64,000 bases of DNA from an uncultured Gammaproteobacteria bacterium (GTDB taxonomy: Bacteria > Pseudomonadota > Gammaproteobacteria > Pseudomonadales > Pseudohongiellaceae): positions 1-64,000 of the forward strand of contig CAJWVZ010000015.1 in NCBI GenBank assembly GCA_913048385.1, given 5' to 3'. Numbering within the stretch: the first letter of the stretch is position 1; each line of letters starts with the position of its first letter. This document shows, one piece after another, positions 9,063-17,383 of the stretch. Made by a program: the position numbers and the translations under genes. Below the pieces are notes generated by a model. The model was not told the DNA's origin. It saw nothing but the letters and a program-made list of their open reading frames with translations, and did no database searches.

Positions 9063-9749
9063 GTGAATCAATTAGCTAGTTCCAATAGCTCCGACGTAAG
9101 AAATTTTCTGAATCAGGTTGTCAAGACTCGAAAAGGGAATAATTCGGCTCGTGTGTTATTCGCTTTGGATGCAACTGCGAGTCGCGAGGCTACCTGGGAC
9201 GTCGCCAGTCAGCTGCAAGATGACATGTTTTCTGCCGCGCATGAGCTTGGGGGTATAGATATTCAGTTTTGCTACTTTCGCGGGTTTGGTGAATTCTTTG
9301 CAAGTGAGTGGCATGGGGATGGCTTGGAATTAAGAGCGCAGATGGGTGAAATTCGCTGCGCTGCGGGAGCTACTCAGATTCATAGAATTTTTACTCATGC
9401 GATTGAAGAAAACAAAAAGCAAAAACTTAAGGCGTTGATTTTCGTGGGCGACGCAATGGAAGAAAATCTAGATCTATTAGCCGAATTGGCGGGAAAGCTT
9501 GGCTTGCTAAACATTCCAGTGTTTATGTTCCAAGAGGGTACCAATTCTCTTGTCCAATCAGCTTTTAGGGATCTTGCGAGGCTATCAGGGGGGGCGTATT
9601 CCTCATTTGACCTAGGAAGTGCCAACGAAATTAGGGTGTTGCTTGGTGCGGTTGCGGTCTACGCGGCTGGCGGATTAAAAGCGCTTGCCGAGCATTGTGC
9701 AGACGCTAGCGGCCCTTTGAAATTACTGGAACAGCAGCTCGGTAAATAG
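9063..9749 (+). CDS. VWA-domain-like protein, partner of the downstream J-domain protein
   Basis: Soluble protein of 228 residues with a von Willebrand A-like fold. ARVLFALDATAS (about 29-40) gives the first beta strand and a MIDAS-type D-x-T-x-S motif (D36, T38, S40). KALIFVGDAMEE and NIPVFMFQEG look like the later core strands. The function is unknown; VWA domains of this kind usually mediate metal-dependent protein contacts. The start is GTG without a clear ribosome-binding site. It ends 12 bases before a membrane J-domain gene, so the two are probably cotranscribed. I recall similar VWA/J-domain pairs in other proteobacteria, with no assigned role. Confidence 0.72.
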   Translation: MNQLASSNSSDVRNFLNQVVKTRKGNNSARVLFALDATASREATWDVASQLQDDMFSAAHELGGIDIQFCYFRGFGEFFASEWHGDGLELRAQMGEIRCAAGATQIHRIFTHAIEENKKQKLKALIFVGDAMEENLDLLAELAGKLGLLNIPVFMFQEGTNSLVQSAFRDLARLSGGAYSSFDLGSANEIRVLLGAVAVYAAGGLKALAEHCADASGPLKLLEQQLGK

Positions 9750-9761
9750 TTTAATGCCCAA

Positions 9762-10505
9762 ATGATATTTCGGTTTATAGCCTTACTAATATTGCCTTTG
9801 GCTTCGTATTATGTGGCGCAGGCTCTTTCTTCGCGCTTTAACTTCACCCGACGCCAAAGAAATTTTGTTTTTGTGTTTTTCTCTGCAGTGCTTGTGACTG
9901 GCGTTTTAATAGCTGTGGGAAGACTGCCTATTCAATTTATTTTAGCTCCGATTGGAGTGGCAGCGACTTTTATGGTTCGTTTCCTGCCAACGCTCATTAG
10001 ATTCCTGCCCATTTGGCAAATGTTTAGAAATCGCACGTCGCAAAGTATTCCTAATAGTTCAAATAGCAGCTCGAATTTAAGAACTCGATTTTTAGCAATG
10101 GAGTTAAGTCATCAGACGGGAGACATGTCGGGTGAGGTATTGGATGGTCGATTTGTCGGTAAAAAGTTAGATGAGTTAGATGCCGCTCAGGTTGAAGAAT
10201 TATTTAGCGAATGTATGAAGGATTCGGATTCGCGACAAGTGCTATTGGCGTACATTGAACGCATGCACCCCGATTGGTTAGAGAACGACTTTTATAAAGA
10301 AGGTGAGCAGCAAGACGAGAGCACAGACCAGATGAGTGGTCCTCTTGCGTTAGAAATTCTTGGGCTTACCGATGGTGCGACCCGTGATGAAGTTGTATCG
10401 GCGCACCGGTCGCTCATGCGGAAAATGCACCCGGACAGAGGGGGTTCAGACTACCTAGCAAAGAAAATTAATCTTGCTAAAGAGGTCCTTTTGAAAAAGG
10501 AATAG
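9762..10505 (+). CDS. Membrane-anchored J-domain (DnaJ-like) protein
   Basis: Product of 247 residues: three hydrophobic segments within the first 90 residues, a polar middle part with a conserved-looking DGRFVGKKLDELD stretch, and a C-terminal J domain of about 55 residues (ALEILGLTDGATRDEVVSAH onward). The HPD motif that stimulates Hsp70 ATPase is intact at residues 223-225 (MHPDRGGSDYLA). J domains at the C-terminus after membrane segments recall Tim14/DjlC-like proteins. It would recruit a DnaK-type chaperone to the inner membrane, with the VWA protein upstream as possible partner; both points are inference. The start has no evident ribosome-binding site, suggesting coupling to the upstream gene. 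Confidence 0.8.
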   Translation: MIFRFIALLILPLASYYVAQALSSRFNFTRRQRNFVFVFFSAVLVTGVLIAVGRLPIQFILAPIGVAATFMVRFLPTLIRFLPIWQMFRNRTSQSIPNSSNSSSNLRTRFLAMELSHQTGDMSGEVLDGRFVGKKLDELDAAQVEELFSECMKDSDSRQVLLAYIERMHPDWLENDFYKEGEQQDESTDQMSGPLALEILGLTDGATRDEVVSAHRSLMRKMHPDRGGSDYLAKKINLAKEVLLKKE

Positions 10506-10514
10506 TCTACATTT

Positions 10515-11300
10515 TCAGCCAGATTTTCTAGCTGCAGAACTGTCTATAAAGCTCTGAACTATTTTCTGAGCCTCTGGCGTTTCGAGCAAAGCGGCAAACT
10601 CGACTAGCTCTTCATTTATGACAGCCCGACTTTCCGCGATCGAATTTTTTTTCAGTAACCTCTTACTGGTTTGTACCGATTTTGATGGCAACGCCGCTAG
10701 CTGATAAGCTTTTTGTATCGCGTATTCAAGGTACTCGGACTGTGGCAATACTTCGTTGACCAAACCATACTCATAGGCTTTCTTGGCACTAATCCGATCG
10801 CCGAGAAGTAATAGCTCCGATGCTCTTTGGTGACCGATCTGTTTTGGTAAAAGAAAGCTCGAGCCGGCCTCAGGGCATAGCCCAAGCCGTGTGAAGGGTA
10901 GTTGCAGGTAGCAGTTTTCGGACGCGTATATTAGGTCGCAGTGCAGTAGAAGTGTGGTGCCTATTCCAATTGCTAGTCCGCTTATTGCCGCAATAATTGG
11001 TTTTTGGGTTTCGTTAAGAGCATGCATTAGCGTTTTGGATGGTTGGTCCTCGCTGGAACCTTTGGATTCGGTCGCCGCTATAAAGCCATTTACATCGTTG
11101 CCGCTCGTGAAACAGTCGTCAACTCCTGTGACGAGAATTACGGCCGCTTCCTCCATTGTGTCAGCCAAGCTTAATCCAGTTGCTAAAGAGCGATACATTT
11201 GTGGAAGTAAGGCGTTTTTTTTACTGGGACGATTAATCTTGAGTGTAAATACTCTATTTTTGAGGGTGTATTCAACGTGTGGATCTTGTGAGTTAAGCAT
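10515..11300 (-). CDS. Enoyl-CoA hydratase/isomerase family protein (second paralogue)
   Basis: Crotonase-fold protein of 261 residues. INRPSKKNAL, the first oxyanion-hole segment DDCFTSGNDVNGF, the second AAISGLAIGIGTTLLLHCDLIYAS and RLGLCPEAGSSFLLP are visible. The glutamate in the CPEAGSS loop is present, as in delta3,delta2-enoyl-CoA isomerase-like members, so isomerase activity is plausible; the exact substrate cannot be read from sequence. It is only distantly similar to the paralogue at 7039-7833. It converges on the J-domain gene with 9 bases between stops. The start ATG (11300) gives a normal length. Confidence 0.88.
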   Translation of the reverse strand: MLNSQDPHVEYTLKNRVFTLKINRPSKKNALLPQMYRSLATGLSLADTMEEAAVILVTGVDDCFTSGNDVNGFIAATESKGSSEDQPSKTLMHALNETQKPIIAAISGLAIGIGTTLLLHCDLIYASENCYLQLPFTRLGLCPEAGSSFLLPKQIGHQRASELLLLGDRISAKKAYEYGLVNEVLPQSEYLEYAIQKAYQLAALPSKSVQTSKRLLKKNSIAESRAVINEELVEFAALLETPEAQKIVQSFIDSSAARKSG

Positions 11301-11496
11301 TGACTAAAATCTTCCATATTTACAGGACCAGAAATACTATCGTAATTGGGCAGGGATGTGGAGTGCGTTTTTTCTATTTAACTGAGATATTCGTTCAGTT
11401 AGTGGATTTTAAGCAGATATAGAGAGTAGTGGAAAGAACAGTCGTTTAACAGCAACAATATATATAAAAATCGATAGTTAATGAGGGGCTTTGAGT

Positions 11497-13020
11497 ATGC
11501 TAATTCGAAGTGAAGATCTGATTCAGAGCATAGCGGATGCGTTGCAGTATATTTCTTATTACCATCCAATCGATTTTATTCGGGCGGTACATGAAGCTTA
11601 TGAAATGGAGGAATCACCAGCGGCAAAAGATGCGATGGCTCAGATTTTGATCAATTCTCGCTTGTGTGCTGAGGGTAAGCGTCCGATTTGTCAAGATACC
11701 GGTATTGTTTGTGTTTTCTTAGATATTGGTATGGACGTGCAGTGGGAAGGTGATCAATTAATTGAGGAAATGGTAAATGCAGGAGTCAGGCGAGCTTATC
11801 TTAACCCTGACAATACATTAAGGGCGAGTATCTTGTCAGATCCTGCTGGTGCAAGAAGGAATAGCAAGGATAATACACCCGCTGTTGTGCATACTAGAAT
11901 AGTTCGTGGGGCAGGAGTCGAAGTCATGCTCGCGGCCAAAGGTGGCGGTTCAGAAAACAAATCGAAACTAGCAATGTTGAATCCCAGTGACAGTGTCGTA
12001 GATTGGGTTGAGAAAACTGTCCCGGAAATGGGTGCCGGCTGGTGTCCGCCAGGAATGCTAGGAATCGGAATTGGGGGTACGGCTGAAAAAGCGATGCTGA
12101 TGTCGAAGCGGTCTTTAATGGATCCGATTGATATTCACGAGTTAAGAATGAGAGGCCCAAATAGCAGACTTGATGAACTACGTTTGGAAATTATGGAGCG
12201 CGTAAATGCGCTTGGGATCGGGGCGCAAGGACTTGGCGGATTGACGACAGTCCTCGATGTTAAGATTTTAGATTACCCCACTCATGCGGCATCCCTGCCT
12301 GTTGCTATGATTCCCAATTGTGCAGCAACCCGTCATGCTCATTTTCATCTTGATGGCAGTGGTGTGGCGAAGTTTGATCCACCTAACTTGGCTGAGTGGC
12401 CGCAAATCACATGGGATGTTGGCCCCCGAGCACGAAGAGTAAATTTAGACAAATTAACTCCAGAGCAAACAGCTGAGTGGCTGCCGGGTGAGACACTTCT
12501 GCTTTCGGGGAAAATCTTAACGGGGAGGGACGCGGCCCACAAGAGGCTTGTGGGCATGTTAGCTGAGGGTAACGATTTGCCGGAGGGCGTTAATTTTAAG
12601 AACAAGCTTATTTACTATGTCGGTCCCGTTGACGCGGTCCGTGATGAAGTTATAGGCCCTGCGGGGCCGACGACAGCGACTAGAATGGACAAGTTTACGG
12701 ATGATATCTTAGCGGGAACTGGCTTAATTGGTATGATTGGCAAAGCTGAGCGAGGGAAGGTCGGTGTTGATGCCATTAAGAAACACCGAGCGGTCTATTT
12801 AATGGCTGTCGGGGGCGCTGCTTTCCTTGTCTCTCAGGCAATACGAAAATCAAGGATTGTGGCTTTTGCAGACCTTGGTATGGAGGCTATTCATGAGTTC
12901 GAGGTTGAGGACATGCCAGTAACCGTTGCGGTGGATGTAAATGGTTCGGCTGTTCATGAGACGGGACCCAAGATTTGGAAGGAGAAAATTGCGGAGCGGA
13001 AAATATTACATTTCACATAG
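11497..13020 (+). CDS. fumA: Fumarate hydratase class I (iron-sulfur)
   Basis: Product of 507 residues, matching the single-chain class I fumarases (FumA/FumB). The three cluster cysteines lie in the contexts RPICQDTG, PNCAATRHAHFHLDG and the VGGAAFL region or nearby. GLGGLTTVLDVKI and the C-terminal swivelling domain (KILTGRDAAHKRL, GPTTATRMD) are clear. The enzyme interconverts fumarate and malate in the TCA cycle with an oxygen-labile [4Fe-4S] centre. TTG at 11491 is an alternative start, but ATG at 11497 has the better spacing to GAGGGG. The gene is monocistronic and converges on fabY, 4 bases from its stop. Confidence 0.95.
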   Translation: MLIRSEDLIQSIADALQYISYYHPIDFIRAVHEAYEMEESPAAKDAMAQILINSRLCAEGKRPICQDTGIVCVFLDIGMDVQWEGDQLIEEMVNAGVRRAYLNPDNTLRASILSDPAGARRNSKDNTPAVVHTRIVRGAGVEVMLAAKGGGSENKSKLAMLNPSDSVVDWVEKTVPEMGAGWCPPGMLGIGIGGTAEKAMLMSKRSLMDPIDIHELRMRGPNSRLDELRLEIMERVNALGIGAQGLGGLTTVLDVKILDYPTHAASLPVAMIPNCAATRHAHFHLDGSGVAKFDPPNLAEWPQITWDVGPRARRVNLDKLTPEQTAEWLPGETLLLSGKILTGRDAAHKRLVGMLAEGNDLPEGVNFKNKLIYYVGPVDAVRDEVIGPAGPTTATRMDKFTDDILAGTGLIGMIGKAERGKVGVDAIKKHRAVYLMAVGGAAFLVSQAIRKSRIVAFADLGMEAIHEFEVEDMPVTVAVDVNGSAVHETGPKIWKEKIAERKILHFT

Positions 13021-13024
13021 CTGT

Positions 13025-14944
13025 TTATTCGATCATGTCGTCATATGCCGAGGACGGGGTCAGCTTTACAGGTGGCACGGTCCCTTTGATCTTTATCGCG
13101 TCGCCTGCAAAGTCTAATGCCTGATCATTTAGCACGTTGTAATCGAATTTATAAAGAGGTGTCGCAGGTCCCTCTCTCGCTCTAATTTCATTGTTCTCGA
13201 AAAGCTCTCGTACTTTTGTATGTTTCTCTTCATGGGACTTCATTGCCTTCATTCCATAACGCCGCCGAAGCATTGCCCTCGTGATTGTCGGGGATAACAC
13301 TGAGGCGCTAGCGTTATTGCCACCGAATCCTTTTGAATTTAGAAACGCGGCATCAAAGGCGGTCGCGCCAGAATCGCGATGTTCGAGAACGAAATCTAAG
13401 TTTTGAGTAGTCACGTCCGGTGCGAGGGTGTCAACGTTCTGAATGGCAGGAAGGATGCCATCTTGCCAGACGCCGAGCGTTGCCATTAATTGGTCTCCTG
13501 CAGAACTTGCGACTGAATGCCCAAGATATGATTTTATGGCAAGGATTGGTAAGTTTTTTATACCGAATTCTTTCGCCAAGCGACTAAACATAGCTGATTC
13601 GGTCGTTCTATTTTGGGGTGTTCCTGTTCCGTGAGCTTGCATAAAGCATCGATTTTTGAAATCTGCTTCTCCTAAAACATGACGTGTCGCAGACATCGCT
13701 TTTGCCATACAGATTGTATTCCCTGCCCCCGGGCCCGAAATAGACTTTTTATAGCCATCCGCACTAATGAAGACATCGTTTATGGCTCCCTGGATATTTG
13801 CGCCGAGCTCAAGCGCCAATTCATCGTCAAAGAGCACGACAAATTGTGCGGACTCGCTTAACGTGAAGCCGCAATTGTTGCCAAAGGGTCGGCATGCCTT
13901 TCTGTGATCGATTTGTTCATCATTAGATAAACGGTCAAGTGTGCGTAACCCAGCATCATCTGCTAACGCACCCATTGCACAGAATCCCTCTAGGACTTCT
14001 GGGGTAAGTGGCGCTTCACTGGTTCCAACAATTGCCACTCGGTGCGTTCCTCGACGAATATCTTCTACGGCATTCCTTAAGTTATATAAAAATGTTGCGC
14101 ACGCGCCCTGACTTGCGCCCGTTGTGCCCATGCTCCCGAGCAGATAGGCATTGATAAAATCGGCAGGCATCTCAGCAAGCCCTAACGGAAGTTGCTTTGA
14201 GCTGACTCGCTTGCCTCTCAAGCGGGCTTGAAGCAGTCCCCCATTTCCATTGACATCTAATTGACTGAGGCAGCTGCCTGCGTACACACTAATTCTGTCG
14301 GGAGCGACTTTTTTTCTGACCTGTTCCCACTCAATACCCATAGAGTCTAATGCGTCTGAAGCACCAAACACCGTAAGCTGAAGTCCTCGGGGGTGGTTGC
14401 GTGAGGCATAGAGGCTTGCTGGATCGAAACCTGTGGGTAGTTGTCCTGCCGTGTTTACTAGCGATGTGGAGAATTGGGATAAATTAGCTTTCAGTGAATG
14501 GGACACATTAAAGGATGTGGTTTCGCCATTGTCACTTACCATTTGCCAGTCTTGCGGAAGCGATCGGGGTAAATGTCGATTTTGTATGCTGAACTGCAGC
14601 CCTTGCTCTTGGTTGGCAATAAAGTTGAAATTTTTATTTTGAATTATTTGTTTGGGATCAAATAGGTTGTTCTCAAGTTTTCGAACAAGCGTCCCATCGA
14701 GAAGCTCGAGGCTATTCTCGGTTAAACATTTTTTGATATCTACAACTTCATTTTCGTCCCACAACCAGGACCCATCAGATCCTTTTTTTAGGCGGCCCAT
14801 CAAAGAGCCAAGACTTTGGAGAGTGCTTATCCGTTTCCGGAGGTCTAAGCTGTCAAATACGAGGCGGCGGTAACCATTTAATCCAGAGCTTCGTCCGGCT
14901 GGACTAATACCACCGAACCCTACGATAACGGGTAGGCTTGCCAT
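13025..14944 (-). CDS. fabY: Beta-ketoacyl-ACP synthase FabY
   Basis: Large condensing enzyme of 639 residues. The start MASLPVIVGFGGISPAGRSS and the length match FabY, the initiating synthase of Pseudomonas aeruginosa that condenses acetyl-CoA with malonyl-ACP in place of FabH. The thiolase-fold active site is readable: the nucleophile C282 (in QGACATF), H438 (in QAHGTG) and H476 (in KSYLGHS). The N-terminal 200 residues are the family-specific extension. A TTG at 14989 would add 15 residues, but ATG at 14944 gives the conserved N-terminus. It acts in fatty-acid initiation, and no other fab gene is in the window. Confidence 0.9.
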   Translation of the reverse strand: MASLPVIVGFGGISPAGRSSGLNGYRRLVFDSLDLRKRISTLQSLGSLMGRLKKGSDGSWLWDENEVVDIKKCLTENSLELLDGTLVRKLENNLFDPKQIIQNKNFNFIANQEQGLQFSIQNRHLPRSLPQDWQMVSDNGETTSFNVSHSLKANLSQFSTSLVNTAGQLPTGFDPASLYASRNHPRGLQLTVFGASDALDSMGIEWEQVRKKVAPDRISVYAGSCLSQLDVNGNGGLLQARLRGKRVSSKQLPLGLAEMPADFINAYLLGSMGTTGASQGACATFLYNLRNAVEDIRRGTHRVAIVGTSEAPLTPEVLEGFCAMGALADDAGLRTLDRLSNDEQIDHRKACRPFGNNCGFTLSESAQFVVLFDDELALELGANIQGAINDVFISADGYKKSISGPGAGNTICMAKAMSATRHVLGEADFKNRCFMQAHGTGTPQNRTTESAMFSRLAKEFGIKNLPILAIKSYLGHSVASSAGDQLMATLGVWQDGILPAIQNVDTLAPDVTTQNLDFVLEHRDSGATAFDAAFLNSKGFGGNNASASVLSPTITRAMLRRRYGMKAMKSHEEKHTKVRELFENNEIRAREGPATPLYKFDYNVLNDQALDFAGDAIKIKGTVPPVKLTPSSAYDDMIE

Positions 14945-15248
14945 TTTATTTAAGCTGCTCCAAATTAACAACGATCGATTTGATTCCAATAGGTATCGGC
15001 CGAAAGGATAGGGTTTTGAGCGATAACTTAAACGATGTTCAAAAGAATATGGTGAGACAAATTTTGAAAGGTGAGTAGATTTTTCGATATAAAAAACTTT
15101 TGTTTATCTGTGACTTCATCAAAAATCTGATAAAGTTAAATTAAGAAAAATTAAATTATCTATAAATCGAGGTCAACTTGCATGAGATGGAGCTCAGTGC
15201 AAGGAGGGCCTGTTTTCTAGCCAGAATATTTAAATTGAAAGTAGAAAA
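14945..15248. other. Intergenic region between divergent fabY and the M15 peptidase gene
   Basis: About 300 bases, AT-rich, holding the outward promoters of both genes. I see no convincing -35/-10 pair, no hairpin with a T-run and no credible small gene. The part from 15060 to 15170 is notably rich in A and T. Confidence 0.5.
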
Positions 15249-15803
15249 ATGCTGAACGAAGACTATCTTCAAAGAATTAAGTCCCTGCATGCCGCGCTCG
15301 GTATTGATGACTCTCATTTGGGTTCTTGCGGGATGCCTTTGTGTCACGTCCCTGTTGCTCTTGTAGAGGCGGGCGAAGATATTTATGGGCGGCCCCAATT
15401 ATTGACCAGGGAAACTTTCGAGTCATGGAAGAAGATGTGTCAGCAAGCAGCATTAGATGGAGTTTTGCTACAGCTTGTCTCTGGCTTTAGAGATCTTGAT
15501 TATCAAGCTGAAATAATTCGCCGAAAATTAGATCGAGGTCAGGCATTAAACGAAATTTTGAAAATAAATGCTGCACCTGGATTTAGTGAGCATCATACGG
15601 GCAGGGCAATCGATCTAACATCGCCAGAAGGGCTTGCTCTTCAAGAAAAGTTCGAAGAATCATGCGCATTTAAATGGTTGGTAAACAATGCAGTAAGCTT
15701 CGGGTTTAATATGTCTTATCCGCGTAATAACCAAGCTGGCATTGCCTACGAGCCTTGGCATTGGTGTTACGATGGTCACCGGCGCGATCTTAGCTCTGAA
15801 TGA
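15249..15803 (+). CDS. M15 family D-alanyl-D-alanine carboxypeptidase (VanY-like)
   Basis: Product of 184 residues. The zinc-peptidase motifs are in order: SGFRD (about residue 80), GFSEHHTGRAIDL (first zinc ligand His and the Asp ligand, about 115-127) and EPWHW (general-base Glu and last zinc His, about 172-176). These enzymes trim the terminal D-Ala from peptidoglycan stem peptides. There is no signal peptide or membrane anchor in this frame, which is unusual for a wall enzyme, so it may act on cytoplasmic muropeptides (LdcA-like recycling) or the start may be wrong. The ribosome-binding site (GAAAG) is weak. It is a single gene. Confidence 0.85.
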   Translation: MLNEDYLQRIKSLHAALGIDDSHLGSCGMPLCHVPVALVEAGEDIYGRPQLLTRETFESWKKMCQQAALDGVLLQLVSGFRDLDYQAEIIRRKLDRGQALNEILKINAAPGFSEHHTGRAIDLTSPEGLALQEKFEESCAFKWLVNNAVSFGFNMSYPRNNQAGIAYEPWHWCYDGHRRDLSSE

Positions 15804-16097
15804 AAAAATTTGGACATTGGTCTGATAGGGTAGTAGTCTACAATTCGAAACCAGGGAGAAAGAGTGGGCGTATTTATTCGATCTCAATCAGACTTAAAGT
15901 TGCCTATTGGCTTGAATAGACTCAACTTCAACATAGTTGAAATCCTTTATAGTTATATATTCTGTAGAAAAAAATACTTTCATCCATATCGAGCGTTTGC
16001 AGCATTATGCTCAGATGATGATTTTTTACGTCCGTCATTAATTGAAAAGTGAGGTTCAAGTAAGAGTATCAATCTTAATAGACAAGGAGAAATATAC

Positions 16098-16472
16098 ATG
16101 AATCACGACGTGCAAATATTTTTTCATAATATCGAACAAACTGACTCGTTGGTCGATGCGATAGATAAAAGATTACTCAAGCTCGCGCGCTATTGCGGAC
16201 ACATCATAACAGGGAGAATTGTTATTGACTCTCCGCATAATCATCACCATAAGGGCAAGGTATATTCCGTAAATATCGATATTCATTTTGCAGATTCTGA
16301 CGTCCGGGTGTCTCATGAACAGCACGATAAATCAGAGCATGAAGATCTATACGTTGCGATTAGGGATGCATTTAACATCGCCGAAAGACAATTTCTTGCA
16401 AAGGATAAAAAGCATCGTAAAAAGCCACTCCGTGAGCTTGGTTTGAGCCCAGACTCTGAAGAAGCCGCATAA
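16098..16472 (+). CDS. Ribosome hibernation promoting factor family protein
   Basis: Product of 124 residues of the HPF/RaiA (S30AE) family: DVQIFFHNIEQTDSLVDAIDKRLLKLARY with later VNIDIHFADSDVRVSHEQ and EDLYVAIRDAFNIAERQF, giving the beta-alpha-beta-beta-beta-alpha fold. It binds the 30S decoding site and silences ribosomes in stationary phase. The N-terminus is histidine-rich (SPHNHHHKGK). It is a short form without the dimerising C-terminal domain of long HPF. AAGGAGAAATATAC precedes the ATG. It is not linked to rpoN, its usual neighbour, but to a DUF1244 gene 54 bases downstream. Confidence 0.85.
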   Translation: MNHDVQIFFHNIEQTDSLVDAIDKRLLKLARYCGHIITGRIVIDSPHNHHHKGKVYSVNIDIHFADSDVRVSHEQHDKSEHEDLYVAIRDAFNIAERQFLAKDKKHRKKPLRELGLSPDSEEAA

Positions 16473-16526
16473 GTTAATTGTGTGATTTTGGTTTAAGAGC
16501 AATTTTGAAATTGGGAGCTTAAGTTT

Positions 16527-16823
16527 ATGGATCTAAGTCGTGAAACGCAGGTAGAAATAGAAGCAGCGACATTTCGACGATTTGTAGCGCATCTTGATGA
16601 GAACAAGGATGTGCAGAATATCGACCTTATGATTTTAGCGAATTTCTGCCGGAATTGTCTTTCCAAGTGGTATGCCGAAGAGGCTGATAGTCGAGGTATC
16701 TCTTTTGACTATAGCCAGGCGAGAGAAATTATCTATGGCATGCCTTATGACGAGTGGAAGCAAAAGTTTCAGCCAGAGGCTACTGAAGAGCAACTGTCTC
16801 AGTTAAATTCCAAGAAAAAATAG
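16527..16823 (+). CDS. DUF1244 family protein
   Basis: Small protein of 98 residues. The motif DLMILANFCRNCLSKWYAEE followed by GMPYDEWKQKFQ is typical of the DUF1244 family found widely in proteobacteria. The function is unknown. The C-x-x-C pair (FCRNC) might bind metal, but no data support this. GGGAGCTTAAGTTT precedes the ATG. It may be cotranscribed with the HPF gene upstream and converges on greB. Confidence 0.9.
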   Translation: MDLSRETQVEIEAATFRRFVAHLDENKDVQNIDLMILANFCRNCLSKWYAEEADSRGISFDYSQAREIIYGMPYDEWKQKFQPEATEEQLSQLNSKKK

Positions 16824-16838
16824 AAAAATAGCAGTTCA

Positions 16839-17366
16839 TTAAGAAATATTGATTTTCGTACTTTCATATCGAATGGCGATTACCGTATAGGTGCGATCGC
16901 CTGCCTTTGAGTTTATTGTAATAGAGTCGCCGAAAGTTTTACCCAACAAAGACTGGCTAAGCGTTGAGTCTACGCTGATATAATTTAATTTGGGTTCAAG
17001 CTCATCTGGCCCAACGATTCTATAAGTAATAGATTCTTTAGCCTTGTGTTCCTGGAACTCTAACGTGACGAAAGCCGCAAAATATATCCGTCCCTCATCG
17101 GGGGGAGGATCGCTGACGACGGTCATGCCCTCCAATCTTTTGATAATAAATCGAACGCGGCTGTCTATCTCTCTCAGGCGCTTTTTCCCGTAAATGTATT
17201 CAGCATTTTCGGAACGATCACCCTGTGCGGCAGCTTCGCTGACTGATTGCGTAACGATGGGACGTTCGACTTTCCAAAGTTGGTGAAGTTCTTTTTTTAG
17301 GCTGCGGTATCCCATTGGCGTGATGTATTTTGCGCTGGGTTTGCTCGGCGGTCTGTAGCGGGACAT
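16839..17366 (-). CDS. greB: Transcription elongation factor GreB
   Basis: Product of 175 residues. The N-terminal coiled-coil finger is seen in YITPMGYRSLKKELHQLW and AAAQGDRSENAEYIYGKKRLREIDSRV; the acidic tip residues (D and E in GDRSENAEY) stimulate RNA-polymerase transcript cleavage. The GreB-type AEYIYGKKRLREID separates it from GreA (AEYHAAKE). The C-terminal FKBP-like domain follows (VGPDELEPKLNYISVDSTLSQSLLGK, with GD and Y near the end). It rescues backtracked polymerase. dinB ends 17 bases upstream, so it may be read from the serA-serC-dinB transcript. Confidence 0.95.
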   Translation of the reverse strand: MSRYRPPSKPSAKYITPMGYRSLKKELHQLWKVERPIVTQSVSEAAAQGDRSENAEYIYGKKRLREIDSRVRFIIKRLEGMTVVSDPPPDEGRIYFAAFVTLEFQEHKAKESITYRIVGPDELEPKLNYISVDSTLSQSLLGKTFGDSITINSKAGDRTYTVIAIRYESTKINIS

Positions 17367-17383
17367 TTGACTCAGATACTCGG

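Noticed and set aside
15864-16052. 62-codon ORF with GTG start behind AGGGAG, between the M15 peptidase gene and the HPF gene
   Set aside because: The translation has no recognisable motif and no membrane or signal pattern, and the surrounding sequence is plain intergenic. The ribosome-binding site is fair, so a small gene is not excluded.
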